NCBI RefSeq assembly: GCF_000590885.1
Contig: NZ_JFHN01000075.1
Location: forward strand, 62,001-126,000
Reading direction: 5' to 3'
DNA: 64,000 bases
Source of the DNA: Erwinia mallotivora
GTDB lineage: Bacteria > Pseudomonadota > Gammaproteobacteria > Enterobacterales > Enterobacteriaceae
Positions 1 to 9,628 of the stretch are shown here, piece after piece. Made by a program: the position numbers and the translations under genes. Each line of letters opens with the position of its first letter. Within the stretch, counting starts at the first letter, position 1. The notes beneath the pieces were generated by a model. It searched no databases. It saw only the letters and a list, made by a program, of their open reading frames with translations, and was not told where the DNA came from.

Positions 1-376
1 GCTGGCACTGCCCTCATTTCGCATGGCGATGTTGCAGTTTGCGGTATCCGGGGCTAACTGGCTGGTGATGGGTGCCATTATCTGGCTGCTGCTGGCGCAG
101 AAGGTGGACTATCCGCAGGTGCTGGGGGTGTTGTTGATCAGCAGTATTGCCGGGGTGATTATTCATATTCCGGCAGGCATCGGCGTGCTGGAAGCGGTGT
201 TTCTGGCGTTGCTCAGCGGCGAACACCTCTCCCACGGCGCAATTATTGCGGCGCTGCTGGCGTATCGGGTGCTCTATTTTATCGCGCCGCTGTTGCTGGC
301 GCTGGTGCTCTATCTGGGGCTGGAGAGTCAGGCGAAAAGCCTGCGGCGAAAAAATCAGCAGGCGATCAACCGGTGA
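1..376 (+). CDS. ybhN: YbhN inner-membrane protein, C-terminal part (5' end outside window)
   Basis: The frame is open from the first bases and ends at a stop at 374-376, so this is the C-terminal ~125 residues of a larger protein. The visible part is almost entirely hydrophobic, with several membrane spans and a short basic tail (SLRRKNQQ). The sequence and its position beside ybhL match E. coli YbhN, a UPF0104-type protein related to the membrane domain of lysylphosphatidylglycerol synthases. The PAGIGVLEAVFLALL stretch fits that family. Its cellular role is not settled. The start and upstream context cannot be seen here. Confidence 0.85.
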   Translation, partial: LALPSFRMAMLQFAVSGANWLVMGAIIWLLLAQKVDYPQVLGVLLISSIAGVIIHIPAGIGVLEAVFLALLSGEHLSHGAIIAALLAYRVLYFIAPLLLALVLYLGLESQAKSLRRKNQQAINR

Positions 377-403
377 AGGGCGGAGCCTGTTGACGCCAGC
401 AAT

Positions 404-426
404 AAAAAGGGCGTTATTAAACGCCC
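404..426 (-). terminator. Rho-independent terminator after ybhL
   Basis: Read on the minus strand, a GGGCGTT/AACGCCC stem with a 4-base loop is followed by a T-rich tract. It lies just past the ybhL stop and between two convergent genes, so it probably ends ybhL transcription. Confidence 0.75.
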
Positions 427-461
427 GTTGGTGTCTGGCGGGGGCCGCCCCGCCACGCCGG

Positions 462-1172
462 TTAACGCCGGTTGCCAAAAATACGTAACAACATCAGGAA
501 CAGGTTGATAAAGTCCAGATAGAGGGTCAGCGCGCCCAAAATGGAGTAACGGCGCAGGTTCTCTTTGTCGTTGACGTTGATCTCCTCACCGATATTTTTC
601 AGTTTTTGCGTGTCATAGGCGGTCAGCCCGACAAACACCAGCACTCCGATGTAAGTCACAGCCCACATCAGCGCGGTGCTTTTCAGCCAGATATTGACCA
701 GGGATGCCAGCACAATACCAATCAGCGCCATAAACAACATGCTGCCAAAACCACTGAGGTCGCGTTTGGTGGTGTATCCCCAGAAACTCATTACGCCAAA
801 CATACCGCCGGTCACCACAAAAGTACTGGCGATTGAGGAGTAGGTGTAGACGAGGAAAATGCTGGCCAGCGTCAGGCCGGTCAGCGCCGAGTAGAGCATA
901 AACAGCCCGGTCGCCGCCGCGCCACTGAGTTTATGCACCATGCCGGACAGGACAAACACCAGCCCCAACTGGACAATAATCAGGCCAAAGAAGGTGATGC
1001 GGTTGGCAAAAACCAGCTCCATCACCGCCGGGGTGTTGGCCGCAAACCACGAAACGAAGGCGGTCAGCAGCAGACCGCAGGTCATCCAGCCATAGACCTG
1101 GGCCATATAGGTTTGTAGCCCGGTACTGGCAGGCGAAACAATGGAACCGCCATTGCGTGGATATCTGTCCAT
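462..1172 (-). CDS. ybhL: BAX inhibitor-1 family membrane protein YbhL
   Basis: A 236-residue polytopic inner-membrane protein of the Bax-inhibitor-1/YccA family. A ~20-residue hydrophilic N-terminus is followed by about seven hydrophobic spans. The C-terminal half carries the family-typical GLTAYDTQKLK stretch, whose acidic residue is part of the proposed calcium/pH sensor of bacterial homologues. In E. coli the gene also sits next to ybhN. BI-1 members are proposed ion-leak channels or protease modulators, and the exact function of YbhL is unknown. It appears monocistronic. Confidence 0.9.
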   Translation of the reverse strand: MDRYPRNGGSIVSPASTGLQTYMAQVYGWMTCGLLLTAFVSWFAANTPAVMELVFANRITFFGLIIVQLGLVFVLSGMVHKLSGAAATGLFMLYSALTGLTLASIFLVYTYSSIASTFVVTGGMFGVMSFWGYTTKRDLSGFGSMLFMALIGIVLASLVNIWLKSTALMWAVTYIGVLVFVGLTAYDTQKLKNIGEEINVNDKENLRRYSILGALTLYLDFINLFLMLLRIFGNRR

Positions 1173-1403
1173 GATGCTCCCCTTTAAAGAACGTGAAGGT
1201 AATTGTATGCCCCAGATAATTCAGGTTGCAGCAAGGCAGCCAGCAACTCAGGTCAGTGACCGGGATGCGCTTGTGCAGCCAACGCACCTGCAACCTGAAA
1301 TATGAAGGATATAAAACGATAAGCAGTGAGTCTGGCACAGTCATACCAGGTCAGGCCAGCCCCCACCGCGCTTTTTTTCAACAGAAAAAACCGTTCAGCA
1401 CGA

Positions 1404-2507
1404 TCAGCGGGCAGCGCCGCCACGGCTGAGGCAGCTCTGATAGCGGCCATCCACCCGTTGAGCAAACCACGCCGTGGTCAGATTACGGGTGATTTTCGGG
1501 CTTTCCAGTTTAATGCCCGGCAGCATCTCACGCGGCAGGCGTTTTCCGGCCTCTTTATCCGCCAGCGTAAACACCTGCTGCCATAAAGTCGTCTTCTCAA
1601 ATGCCTGCGTCTGGCTCTTTTCCAGCGCACGTCGTATAGCGCTGTTGCTCATATCCAGACGTTTCCCCAGCGTGCGTACCGCCAGTTCGGTTGAACCGGC
1701 CGCATCGGAATCGTACTGGATCAGATCGCCGTCGAGCGCCAGCCGGATCCCACTCAGGCGGGTGACCGCCGCCTGGAAAGCCGCATTGCGGCTGGCATAC
1801 CAACCGGCGTTGAAATCAGCGAAGCGATACAACGGTTTGCTGTAATCGGCCGGGTAGCCCAGCAGGTGCTGAGTGCCAAACCAGACGCCGCCACGGCGGG
1901 TAAACACTTCCTGACGCAGGGTGCCGTTAATCGGGTATGGATAGCCGCTGGCATGAGCCTCGGCAAAGGCAATGCTCACCTGCATCGGTCCGCCGGTATG
2001 GACGGGATTAAGGTTGCCGAACAGCTTCTGTCCCATTGGCACCATATTGATGAAATCGTCAAAAATGGCGCTCAGCTCTTTTTCGTTTTTAACCTTGTCC
2101 AGCCGTTCGGCGTAACTTTTGCCGTTGGATGAGTTAATCATCAGCGCGGTGCGCACGAGGATAGCGGGGATGTGCAACTTTGCCGCGCGACGGTCAATCT
2201 CTCCCCAGGCAATTTTCGGCAGGCCGGGCACGCTGGCATCAGCATTAAAACCGGACTCCTGGTCGGCAACGGCAATTACCGAGCACAGGTTGCTGACGGA
2301 AGGGTCAATTCCCTGGCTGGTTATGGCGACCATAATGTCGTCACTCCAGCCCTGGCGGTCGGTGACTTTCGGGGGGAGCAGCTGGTTAATCTGCGCCTTA
2401 ATATCGGCCGGACGTCGTTCCGGCCCCTGCGACGTCGGCTTGCTGCTACAGCCTGCCAGCACCAGCAGGGCCAACAGCGCAACACGCTTAATGGAGGAGT
2501 GATTCAT
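1404..2507 (-). CDS. DUF1615 family lipoprotein
   Basis: A 367-residue protein. The start chosen is the ATG at 2507, preceded by AAGGA with 7-base spacing. It opens with a lipoprotein signal (positive KR, hydrophobic LLALLVL, lipobox LAGC), so it should be exported and lipidated. The remainder matches the DUF1615 family as I recall it, including the conserved VADQESGF segment and a FADFNAGWYASRNAAFQ block. The ES/FN-type motifs resemble lysozyme-like folds, but no enzymatic role can be claimed. It lies between moaE and ybhL, where E. coli has no gene, and is separated from moaE by ~110 bp. Confidence 0.8.
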   Translation of the reverse strand: MNHSSIKRVALLALLVLAGCSSKPTSQGPERRPADIKAQINQLLPPKVTDRQGWSDDIMVAITSQGIDPSVSNLCSVIAVADQESGFNADASVPGLPKIAWGEIDRRAAKLHIPAILVRTALMINSSNGKSYAERLDKVKNEKELSAIFDDFINMVPMGQKLFGNLNPVHTGGPMQVSIAFAEAHASGYPYPINGTLRQEVFTRRGGVWFGTQHLLGYPADYSKPLYRFADFNAGWYASRNAAFQAAVTRLSGIRLALDGDLIQYDSDAAGSTELAVRTLGKRLDMSNSAIRRALEKSQTQAFEKTTLWQQVFTLADKEAGKRLPREMLPGIKLESPKITRNLTTAWFAQRVDGRYQSCLSRGGAAR

Positions 2508-2619
2508 TATTTTCCTTGTCACGGCCGGTTCCGTCAGGCCATTTATTTTTCTGTCAGTATGCGGAGGTACGGATATCGGTTCTGCCGCGCGCTGCATCAG
2601 AGCAGCGGTCGTCTCAGGA

Positions 2620-3072
2620 TTATTTCCAGCGAGCGGCCGCCTGCTGGTCACTGTCCCGGGCGGCCACCCAGCGCTCGCCCTCTGTCGTGGCTTCGCGTTT
2701 CCAGAAAGGGGCGCGGGTTTTCAGTTGATCCATAATAAACTCCGCTGCGGCAAATGCGCCTGAACGGTGAGCCGCGCTGACGCCAACCAGCACAATCTCT
2801 TCGCCCGGAAACAGCTCACCCGTGCGGTGGATAACCATAACGCGCTGCACTGTCCAACGCTGGCGGGCTTCCGCGACAATCGCCGCCAGCGCTTTTTCCG
2901 TCATCCCCGGATAGTGCTCCAGCGTCAGGGCGGCCACTTTATCGCCGAGATTATGATTGCGAACCTTACCGGTGAAGGTAACGACCGCGCCATCTTCATC
3001 GCTGGCCGACAACCAGCGATACGCTTCATCCACGCTGAAAGGGGCGGCGTCGACAACAATACGGGTTTCCAT
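2620..3072 (-). CDS. moaE: Molybdopterin synthase catalytic subunit MoaE
   Basis: A 150-residue large subunit of molybdopterin synthase, which together with MoaD inserts two sulfurs into cyclic pyranopterin monophosphate to form molybdopterin in the cytoplasm. Visible family features are the FTGKVRNHN segment, the HRxG region (VIHRTGELFPGE), and the C-terminal lysine-bearing stretch KREATTEGERW that forms the active site and receives the MoaD tail. It is the last gene of moaABCDE, two bases after moaD, so the two subunits are probably translated together. Confidence 0.97.
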   Translation of the reverse strand: METRIVVDAAPFSVDEAYRWLSASDEDGAVVTFTGKVRNHNLGDKVAALTLEHYPGMTEKALAAIVAEARQRWTVQRVMVIHRTGELFPGEEIVLVGVSAAHRSGAFAAAEFIMDQLKTRAPFWKREATTEGERWVAARDSDQQAAARWK

Positions 3073-3074
3073 TT

Positions 3075-3320
3075 TTATCCCCCGGTAACCGGAGGAAAGA
3101 ACGCCACCTCATCGCCGGAATGCAGCGGATGCTGTGGTGAAACCAGCGTCTGATTGACCGCCGCCAGCAGCCTGCCGGATTCCAGCGCCAGCGTCCAGCG
3201 CTCACCTTTCGCCGCCAGCGCCGCACGCAGGGCTTCCACCGTCGCATACTCCCCGTCCACGGTAAGGCCTGCGCTACCAACCAGCTCGCGCACCTGCGCA
3301 AAAAACAGTACGTTAATCAT
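3075..3320 (-). CDS. moaD: Molybdopterin synthase sulfur carrier MoaD
   Basis: An 81-residue ubiquitin-like sulfur carrier. It ends in PPVTGG; the terminal Gly-Gly is adenylated by MoeB, thiocarboxylated, and then donates sulfur in the MoaE active site. Two ATGs are adjacent (3323 and 3320). The second is chosen because it gives the usual family length and better spacing from the GGTGG ribosome-binding site. The start overlaps the end of moaC, suggesting translational coupling. Confidence 0.96.
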   Translation of the reverse strand: MINVLFFAQVRELVGSAGLTVDGEYATVEALRAALAAKGERWTLALESGRLLAAVNQTLVSPQHPLHSGDEVAFFPPVTGG

Positions 3321-3798
3321 CATCTTCCACCTGAAAATCTCCTGATTTCCCCCCGCGTTTGCTCAGCAGGCGACAGCACTCAATGCGGATATCTTTCTGC
3401 ACCGCTTTGCACATGTCATAGATGGTGAGCGCCGCGACCGAGGCCGCCGTCAGCGCCTCCATTTCCACCCCGGTTTTGCCGGTCAGGCGGCAGAGGGATT
3501 CGATCCTTACCCGGCTGTTTTCTTCGTCCGCACTCAGGCTGACTTCGACTTTACTCAGCAGCAGCGGATGGCACAGCGGGATCAGCTCCCAGGTGCGTTT
3601 TGCCGCCTGAATACCGGCAATGCGCGCCGTGGCAAACACATCACCCTTATGGTGACTGCCGTCGATGATCATCCGCAGGGTGTCGGGATGCATCACCACG
3701 AAGGCCTCTGCACGGGCTTCACGGACGGTCTCTTTTTTTGCCGAGACATCCACCATATGGGCTTCACCTGCGGCGTTAATGTGGGTCAGGTCAGACAT
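3313..3798 (-). CDS. moaC: Cyclic pyranopterin monophosphate synthase MoaC
   Basis: A 161-residue protein that works with MoaA, converting 3',8-cyclo-dihydro-GTP to cyclic pyranopterin monophosphate, the first stable intermediate of molybdenum cofactor synthesis. Conserved elements include the [14 protein letters not shown] segment, the [20 protein letters not shown] helix region and the SKRGGKSG C-terminal loop. It lies three bases after moaB and overlaps moaD by several bases, inside a tightly packed operon. Confidence 0.97.
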   Translation of the reverse strand: MSDLTHINAAGEAHMVDVSAKKETVREARAEAFVVMHPDTLRMIIDGSHHKGDVFATARIAGIQAAKRTWELIPLCHPLLLSKVEVSLSADEENSRVRIESLCRLTGKTGVEMEALTAASVAALTIYDMCKAVQKDIRIECCRLLSKRGGKSGDFQVEDDD

Positions 3799-3801
3799 GG
3801 T

Positions 3802-4317
3802 TCAGCACTTCTTCAGATGAGAAACAAAGTTGCAGGGGCGCGTGCGGGCATCGAGTTGCTGGCAGATGATCCTTTCCCAGGCACTCTGGCAGGCCCCGGT
3901 CGAACCGGGAACGGCGCAAATCAGCGTCTGGTTTGCCATCCCGGCCAGCGCGCGGGACTGAAGGGTCGCGCTGGCAATCTCCTCCCAGGAGATCATCCGG
4001 AACAGCTCGCCAAATCCCTCGATTTCCCGATCAAACAGCGGCAGCAATGCTTCTGGCGTGCTGTTTTTGCTGTGAAAACCGGTGCCGCCATTGATGATTA
4101 CCACCTGCACATTTTCGCTGGCGATCCAGCCAGAGACCACGGCGCGGATCGCGTAGCGGTTATCGGCCACCAACGCCCTGTCTGCCAGCCGGTGTCCCTC
4201 TTCACTTACTGCCTGTTGCAACCAGTCACCAGAGGTGTCACTGGCCGTATCGCGGCTGTCCGAAACGGTGAGCAGAGCAATATTAAGCGGGATAAATTCA
4301 GCCGTGGATTTTGCCAT
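3802..4317 (-). CDS. moaB: Molybdenum cofactor biosynthesis protein MoaB
   Basis: A 171-residue member of the MoaB/MogA family, related to enzymes that adenylate molybdopterin before metal insertion. It contains the N-terminal LLTVSDSRD motif and the substrate-binding NGGTGF loop (about residue 93 on), followed by a conserved FRMISWEEI segment. In E. coli MoaB is dispensable for cofactor synthesis, so its precise contribution is uncertain although its family membership is clear. It lies between moaA and moaC. Confidence 0.95.
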   Translation of the reverse strand: MAKSTAEFIPLNIALLTVSDSRDTASDTSGDWLQQAVSEEGHRLADRALVADNRYAIRAVVSGWIASENVQVVIINGGTGFHSKNSTPEALLPLFDREIEGFGELFRMISWEEIASATLQSRALAGMANQTLICAVPGSTGACQSAWERIICQQLDARTRPCNFVSHLKKC

Positions 4318-4334
4318 TATTGATCTCCTTAAGG

Positions 4335-5321
4335 TTAGCCACCGAGATAAGAGAGATTTTGCGTGATGCCGGTATCTCCCTGGTGCAAAAAATGGGTCTG
4401 CTTTTTCCCCTGCAAAGCCTCAGTTATCCGTGCCTGCAACTGGTCGAGTTGATTATCTTCTGCCAGTAAATCACGCAGCGAAATGCCCCCATCGCCAAAC
4501 AGGCAGAGATGCAGTTTCCCGGTGGCCGACACGCGCAGGCGGTTACAACTGGCGCAGAAGTCTTTTTCGTAGGGCATGATCAGCCCCACTTCACCAAGGT
4601 AATCCGGATGACGAAACACCTGTGCCGGACCATCACTGCGCCCGCGAGGCTGGCAAACCCAGCCTTCCCGCAGCAGATGGTCACGGATAACGGTGCCGGC
4701 AACATGCTGCTTGCGGAACAGTTCGCCGCCGTCGCCGGTTTCCATCAGTTCGATAAAGCGCAGCTGAATGGCCCGGCGACGGATCCAGTCAAGAAAGGTT
4801 TGCAGGCTGTGAAGATTAATGTGACGCATCAGCACGGCGTTGACTTTTACCTTGCTGAACCCGGCATCAAACGCCGCATCAATACCGTTCATCACCTGCT
4901 GAAATTTATCCTGTCCGGTAATGGCATGAAACTGTCGCGCGTCGAGGCTGTCGATGCTGACATTCAGTGCCGTCAGCCCGGCAGCGCGCCACTTTGCCAC
5001 ATCACGCGCCAGGCGGTAACCGTTGGTCGTCACCGCCAGCTGACGAATTTCAGAATTTTCGCGCACGGCGGCGATGATATCGGTAAAATCACGACGCAGT
5101 GAGGGTTCCCCGCCGGTGAGGCGAACTTTTTCCGTGCCCGCTGCCGCAAAAGCACGGGTTACCCGCCGGATTTCATCCAGTGAAAGGAAACTTTTGTTGG
5201 CTGTGCCCTGCGGTTTGTAACCATCAGGCAGGCAGTAGCTGCAACGAAAATTGCAGACATCAGTAATCGACAGACGCAGATAATAAAACCGGCGGTCGAA
5301 GCTATCGGTAAATTGTGGCAC
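4335..5321 (-). CDS. moaA: GTP 3',8-cyclase MoaA (radical SAM)
   Basis: A 328-residue radical SAM enzyme catalysing the first step of molybdenum cofactor synthesis from GTP. The SAM-binding cluster motif CNFRCSYC has cysteines at residues 23, 27 and 30. The second 4Fe-4S cluster uses the C-terminal CxxC-x13-C arrangement (CASCNRL...HLC). The protein ends in the catalytically important Gly-Gly (SYLGG). The start is a GTG, aligned with the conserved N-terminus ([12 protein letters not shown]). It is first in moaABCDE and carries a structured leader upstream, consistent with cofactor feedback. Confidence 0.97.
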   Translation of the reverse strand: MPQFTDSFDRRFYYLRLSITDVCNFRCSYCLPDGYKPQGTANKSFLSLDEIRRVTRAFAAAGTEKVRLTGGEPSLRRDFTDIIAAVRENSEIRQLAVTTNGYRLARDVAKWRAAGLTALNVSIDSLDARQFHAITGQDKFQQVMNGIDAAFDAGFSKVKVNAVLMRHINLHSLQTFLDWIRRRAIQLRFIELMETGDGGELFRKQHVAGTVIRDHLLREGWVCQPRGRSDGPAQVFRHPDYLGEVGLIMPYEKDFCASCNRLRVSATGKLHLCLFGDGGISLRDLLAEDNQLDQLQARITEALQGKKQTHFLHQGDTGITQNLSYLGG

Positions 5322-5324
5322 CAG

Positions 5325-5470
5325 TACACCTTTCCAGAGACGGGAGATGCAGGCATTTCTTTCTGCACCCTGGCAACAACAGTTGCGGCCGGGGCACCCT
5401 ATCCGCAGACTTAGGTGCCAGGGCTAAGTGTGACTTACCGCAGGCCGGTAAGTCTTGGTGGCGAAATAGT
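5325..5470 (-). promoter_or_regulatory. Moco RNA motif (candidate molybdenum-cofactor riboswitch) in the moaA leader
   Basis: The moaA 5' leader on the minus strand is strongly structured. One stem pairs GACTTACCG with CGGTAAGTC, another pairs GGCACC with GGTGCC, and a CTCCCGTCTCTGGAAAGGTG segment lies next to the start region. The order and sequence resemble the E. coli moaA leader, the founding Moco RNA. That element lowers moa expression when cofactor is plentiful. Assigned by recognition, without covariance scoring. Confidence 0.7.
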
Positions 5471-5503
5471 ACCGCTAATAGAGCACGCTTACCAGTTCGG
5501 CAT

Positions 5504-5531
5504 TACGCTATGCATTTTGATATATAACGAT
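5504..5531 (-). promoter_or_regulatory. Candidate ModE-type site upstream of moaA
   Basis: The imperfect palindrome has arms ACGCTATGCA and TATATAACGAT, matching the CGCTATAT/ATATAACG pattern of ModE sites. ModE activates moaA in E. coli from such a site. The arms are less symmetrical than at modA. Confidence 0.55.
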
Positions 5532-5622
5532 TTTTTACCCCGTTTTTACCTCATGTCAGCGTAATATAAGAAAATAATGCCGTATATTTTCCAGTAAATT
5601 CTTAACATTTGGACAAAATTCT

Positions 5623-6531
5623 ATGCGTAATCGCACCTTAGCCGACCTTGACCGCGTGGTGGCACTGGGAGGCGGCCACGGCCTTGGTCGTGTGATGTCT
5701 GCCCTTTCTCCTCTGGGATCACGTCTGACCGGCATTGTTACCACCACGGATAATGGGGGTTCCACCGGGCGTATCCGGCGTTCGGAAGGTGGCATCGCCT
5801 GGGGCGATATGCGTAACTGTCTGAACCAGATGATCACTGAACCGGGTATTGCTTCCGCCATGTTCGAGTACCGTTTTTCCGGCAATGGTGAGCTGGCAGG
5901 GCATAATCTGGGCAATCTGATGCTGAAGGCACTGGATCATCTCAGCGTGCGGCCTCTGGAGGCGATCAATCTGATCCGTAATTTGCTGAAGGTGGATGCG
6001 TTTCTGATCCCCATGTCAGAACAGCCGGTTGACCTGGTCGCCATCGACCACGATGGTCATCAGATTTATGGCGAAACAGAGATTGATCAGATGCAGCAAC
6101 CGCCGCAGGAGCTGATGTTATCGCCAACGGTCAACGCCACGCGGGAAGCCATTGAGGCCGTGGGCGAAGCGGATTTGATCCTGATAGGGCCCGGCAGCTT
6201 TTATACCAGCCTGATGCCGGTTCTGCTGATGCCGGAGATGGCGCAGGCATTGCGCCGTACGCCTGCGACTATGGTGTTTATTGGCAATCTTGGCAAAGAG
6301 TTAAGCCCGGCGGCCGCGCAGCTGACACTGTCAGACAAACTGGCAATGATGGAAAAATACATTGGCAAAAAAGTCATTGATGCAGTGGTGATTGGACCAG
6401 CGGTAAATGCCAGCAATGTCACCGATCGCCTGATTATTCAGCAACCACTGGAAGCGGCAGATATTCAGTACCGCCACGATCGTCAGTTACTTCACAGCGC
6501 GCTGGAACGCGCCGTTCAGTCGTTTGGCTGA
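5623..6531 (+). CDS. ybhK: YbhK, YvcK/CofD-family protein
   Basis: A 302-residue cytoplasmic protein of the YvcK/CofD (gluconeogenesis factor) family. The N-terminus has the nucleotide-binding GGGHGLGRV loop followed by [14 protein letters not shown], and the middle carries the [10 protein letters not shown] and [12 protein letters not shown] segments typical of the family. In Gram-positive bacteria YvcK binds UDP-sugars and supports growth on gluconeogenic carbon sources. The role of the enterobacterial protein is not established. It is divergent from moaA, as in E. coli, and convergent with uvrB. Confidence 0.93.
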   Translation: MRNRTLADLDRVVALGGGHGLGRVMSALSPLGSRLTGIVTTTDNGGSTGRIRRSEGGIAWGDMRNCLNQMITEPGIASAMFEYRFSGNGELAGHNLGNLMLKALDHLSVRPLEAINLIRNLLKVDAFLIPMSEQPVDLVAIDHDGHQIYGETEIDQMQQPPQELMLSPTVNATREAIEAVGEADLILIGPGSFYTSLMPVLLMPEMAQALRRTPATMVFIGNLGKELSPAAAQLTLSDKLAMMEKYIGKKVIDAVVIGPAVNASNVTDRLIIQQPLEAADIQYRHDRQLLHSALERAVQSFG

Positions 6532-6717
6532 ATCATTTCGACCCTGTTGTCCGCTGAGCTTTATGGAGTGAGACGCCCGGCCCTGCTGTCAGGTAGCGCC
6601 GGAACGGCAAAACCAGGCAGAAAAAATGGCTTGCTGGTTGGTGCGCTTTGTTGACCAGAACCCGGTGGCCGTCCAGCCGGGGCTACGGCCAGAAACTGAA
6701 GTACCCGACCGGCAGCA

Positions 6718-8742
6718 TCAGGAAGCCGTAATAAACAATTCACGCATCTGATGCAGCTGATCACGAACCTGCGCCGCTTCTTCAAACTCCAGATTCTGCG
6801 CATGCTCCTGCATTTTTGCCTCCAGCTCGTGGATTTTCTTTTGCAATCCTTTTGGCGACATATCCAGCGCCACCGCATCCTCTTCAACGATGCTGCGGGA
6901 AGATTTGCCCCGGGATCGGGTTTTGTTCTTATTAATCCCCTGCCCCAGCTCCAGAATATCGGCAATTTTTTTGTTAAGCCCCTGCGGAACAATACCGTTC
7001 TGCTGATTATAAAGTTCCTGCTTTTCACGGCGACGCTCCGTCTCGCCAATGGCTTTGCTCATCGATGGGGTGATCCGATCGCCGTAAAGAATGGCTTTGC
7101 CGTTCACATTACGCGCGGCGCGCCCGATAGTCTGAATCAACGAGCGTTCAGAACGCAGGAAGCCCTCTTTATCAGCATCCAGAATCGCCACCAGCGAGAC
7201 TTCCGGCATATCCAGCCCTTCTCTCAGCAGGTTGATCCCCACCAGAACATCAAATTTACCCAGTCTGAGGTCACGGATAATTTCCACTCGCTCGACGGTA
7301 TCAATATCCGAATGCAGATAGCGCACCCGTTCGCCGTGCTCTTCAAGATATTCGGTCAAATCTTCCGCCATCCGTTTGGTCAGCACAGTGACCAGCACGC
7401 GTTCGTTAATCGCCACCCTTTTGCGAATTTCCGATAGCAGGTCGTCTACCTGAGTCGCAACGGGCCGGACTTCAACCAGTGGATCAAGCAGCCCGGTTGG
7501 ACGCACCACCTGATCGATGATTTCACCACCGGACTTCTCAAGTTCATAATTGCCGGGTGTGGCAGAGACATAAATGGTTTGCGGTGCCAGCGCTTCAAAC
7601 TCTTCAAATTTCATGGGTCGGTTGTCCAGCGCAGAGGGCAGCCGAAAACCATACTCCACCAGCGTCTCCTTACGCGCCCTGTCCCCACGATACATGCCGC
7701 CAATCTGCGGGATGGTGACGTGCGACTCATCAATCACCAGTAAACCGTCAGCGGGAAGATAGTCAAACAGCGTCGGCGGGGGTTCGCCAGGCCCGCGGCC
7801 CGACAGATAGCGTGAGTAATTTTCAATGCCCGAGCAGTAACCCAGCTCATTCATCATTTCGAGATCAAACTGGGTCCGCTGAGACAGACGCTGTTCTTCC
7901 AGCAGTTTATTGTTTGCCAGCAGGTTTTTACGCCTGTCGGACAGTTCCACTTTGATCTCTTCCATCGCCTGAAGAATACGCTCGCGCGGGGTAACATAGT
8001 GCGTTTTGGGATAAATGGTATAACGCGGGATCACCGAATCAACCTGCCCGGTCAGTGGATCAAAGATTGACAGCCGTTCAACCTCTTCATCAAACAGCTC
8101 CACCCGCAGCGCGTAGTCATCAGACTCTGCCGGGAAAATATCAATCACCTCACCGCGCACACGAAAGGTGCCGCGCTGAAAAGCCTGATCGTTACGGGTA
8201 TATTGCAGTTCCGCCAGTCTGCGCAGGATGGCGCGTTGATCGATGACCATTCCACGCGTCAGGTGCAGCATCATCTTCAGATAAAGATCGGGGTCGCCCA
8301 GACCGTAAATTGCCGATACGGAGGCCACCACGATGACATCGCGGCGCTCCAGCAGTGCTTTGGTGGCGGAAAGGCGCATCTGCTCGATATGTTCATTAAC
8401 TGATGCATCTTTTTCAATGAAGGTATCAGAACTGGGCACATAAGCCTCAGGCTGATAATAGTCGTAGTAAGAAACAAAATACTCCACGGCGTTATCCGGA
8501 AAAAATTCCTTCATCTCACCGTAAAGCTGAGCTGCTAAGGTTTTATTGGGTGCCAGTACCATAGTGGGACGGTTAAGATCGGCAATCACATTGGCGACGG
8601 TAAAGGTTTTACCTGAGCCGGTTACGCCAAGCAGCGTCTGATGAGCCAGACCGTCCTCCAGTCCCTCTTCAAGGCGGCGGATGGCTTCAGGCTGGTCGCC
8701 GGAAGGTTTGAATTCGGAGTTGAGTTTAAAAACTTTGCTCAT
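6718..8742 (-). CDS. uvrB: Excinuclease ABC subunit UvrB
   Basis: A 674-residue damage-recognition subunit of nucleotide excision repair. UvrA loads it onto DNA, and it then recruits UvrC through its C-terminus. Visible features are Walker A GVTGSGKT (residues 39-46), the DNA-inserting beta-hairpin region [12 protein letters not shown], the helicase motif DESH in [12 protein letters not shown], the motif VI-like QTIGRAARN, and a C-terminal UVR domain ending [13 protein letters not shown]. Length matches the family. A LexA box lies ~80 bp upstream, so the gene should be SOS-induced. Confidence 0.98.
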   Translation of the reverse strand: MSKVFKLNSEFKPSGDQPEAIRRLEEGLEDGLAHQTLLGVTGSGKTFTVANVIADLNRPTMVLAPNKTLAAQLYGEMKEFFPDNAVEYFVSYYDYYQPEAYVPSSDTFIEKDASVNEHIEQMRLSATKALLERRDVIVVASVSAIYGLGDPDLYLKMMLHLTRGMVIDQRAILRRLAELQYTRNDQAFQRGTFRVRGEVIDIFPAESDDYALRVELFDEEVERLSIFDPLTGQVDSVIPRYTIYPKTHYVTPRERILQAMEEIKVELSDRRKNLLANNKLLEEQRLSQRTQFDLEMMNELGYCSGIENYSRYLSGRGPGEPPPTLFDYLPADGLLVIDESHVTIPQIGGMYRGDRARKETLVEYGFRLPSALDNRPMKFEEFEALAPQTIYVSATPGNYELEKSGGEIIDQVVRPTGLLDPLVEVRPVATQVDDLLSEIRKRVAINERVLVTVLTKRMAEDLTEYLEEHGERVRYLHSDIDTVERVEIIRDLRLGKFDVLVGINLLREGLDMPEVSLVAILDADKEGFLRSERSLIQTIGRAARNVNGKAILYGDRITPSMSKAIGETERRREKQELYNQQNGIVPQGLNKKIADILELGQGINKNKTRSRGKSSRSIVEEDAVALDMSPKGLQKKIHELEAKMQEHAQNLEFEEAAQVRDQLHQMRELFITAS

Positions 8743-8819
8743 TACAAGGCTACCCGCATAAAGATTACATCCACCGGATTCTGATTTTACTCTGCCCTGA
8801 CATTTTTGCCAGCAAAAAA

Positions 8820-8839
8820 TACTGGATATAATTACAGTT
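8820..8839 (-). promoter_or_regulatory. LexA (SOS) box of uvrB
   Basis: Minus strand AACTGTAATTATATCCAGTA, 78 bp upstream of the uvrB start. It has CTGT and CCAG half-sites spaced eight bases apart, as in the E. coli uvrB SOS box, which differs only in the central A/T tract. Confidence 0.88.
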
Positions 8840-9130
8840 GTATTGCATGATGTTTATCCGCTGTTGAGAAAATGATTTTTGAAAATGCGCGCAATGTTTC
8901 TCCCTTCCCCTGCACGGCATTTTATCCCCAGGGGGGGCCATGCTTTAACATTTGTCAAGATGTGCTGACAAAATGCCTGAGTTTGTATCAGGTGGCGTTT
9001 TCTGTCGCTTGCTTTTATCCAATATATTGAAATATAACAACTTTATATTTTAGTTAAGTTTCGCACCAACTTAAGCGCAGCCCGCACCCGCTCTCGTTTC
9101 TCGCAGGTTTTAAGCCGTTCATGCACAAGT

Positions 9131-9153
9131 TTATCCACAGGAATAGTGGATAA
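9131..9153. promoter_or_regulatory. Inverted pair of DnaA-box sequences
   Basis: A perfect TTATCCACA on the plus strand (9131-9139) faces TTATCCACT on the minus strand (9145-9153), five bases apart. Both match or nearly match the high-affinity DnaA box. Function is unknown; the sequence could also act as a simple palindromic operator. Confidence 0.45.
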
Positions 9154-9628
9154 CTGATTACAGCGCCTGAGCCGTCTGATGTGAATAAATTGTCCCTGCG
9201 CCATAAAGCAGGCGGCAAATATTTTTTTTTGAATTTTTTTTTCCGGCTCGTAAGTATCAGCGGGACTGAACTGCATATTTACAGCACAAGTACTACCTTT
9301 TTTTTCAGTTTTTTGCTGGCCTTTTTTACCACCTGTCTCTTTCCGTCGTGCTGGAGAAGAAGTGGCAGGCACCACAAAAGTGCAGATGAAAATTACCTGG
9401 GGCAATTGTTTAACAATTCTGACCATTAACGCGGCTGATTATTTACTTTATTACCCTGTTTCGGTGTTTTTGAAAACTGGCCCGTTAGTTGCCTGTTTAC
9501 CACAACCGCCCTGTGCAGAGACGCGGGAAACAACAACCGCAGGCCATGCGCAGCTAAGACCGTTAGCCAGACAGCGGAAAGTGGATGCAATCAGGTGCGA
9601 TCTAAAACTGTATGAAGGAGAGTGTCAG

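Larger units (their letters stand above)
8743..9628. other. AT-rich intergenic stretch between uvrB and the ABC ATPase
   Basis: About 890 bp with no convincing gene. It contains the uvrB SOS box, several A/T homopolymer runs around 9220-9240 and 9298-9310, and an inverted pair of DnaA-box sequences near 9131-9153. Open frames crossing it (such as minus-strand 9043-9426) have low-complexity or basic composition and no recognisable family. Confidence 0.5.

Noticed and set aside
9043-9426. 127-codon minus-strand frame between uvrB and the ABC ATPase
   Set aside because: Basic, low-complexity product crossing homopolymer runs, no recognisable domain and no convincing ribosome-binding site; it also overlaps the DnaA-box palindrome.
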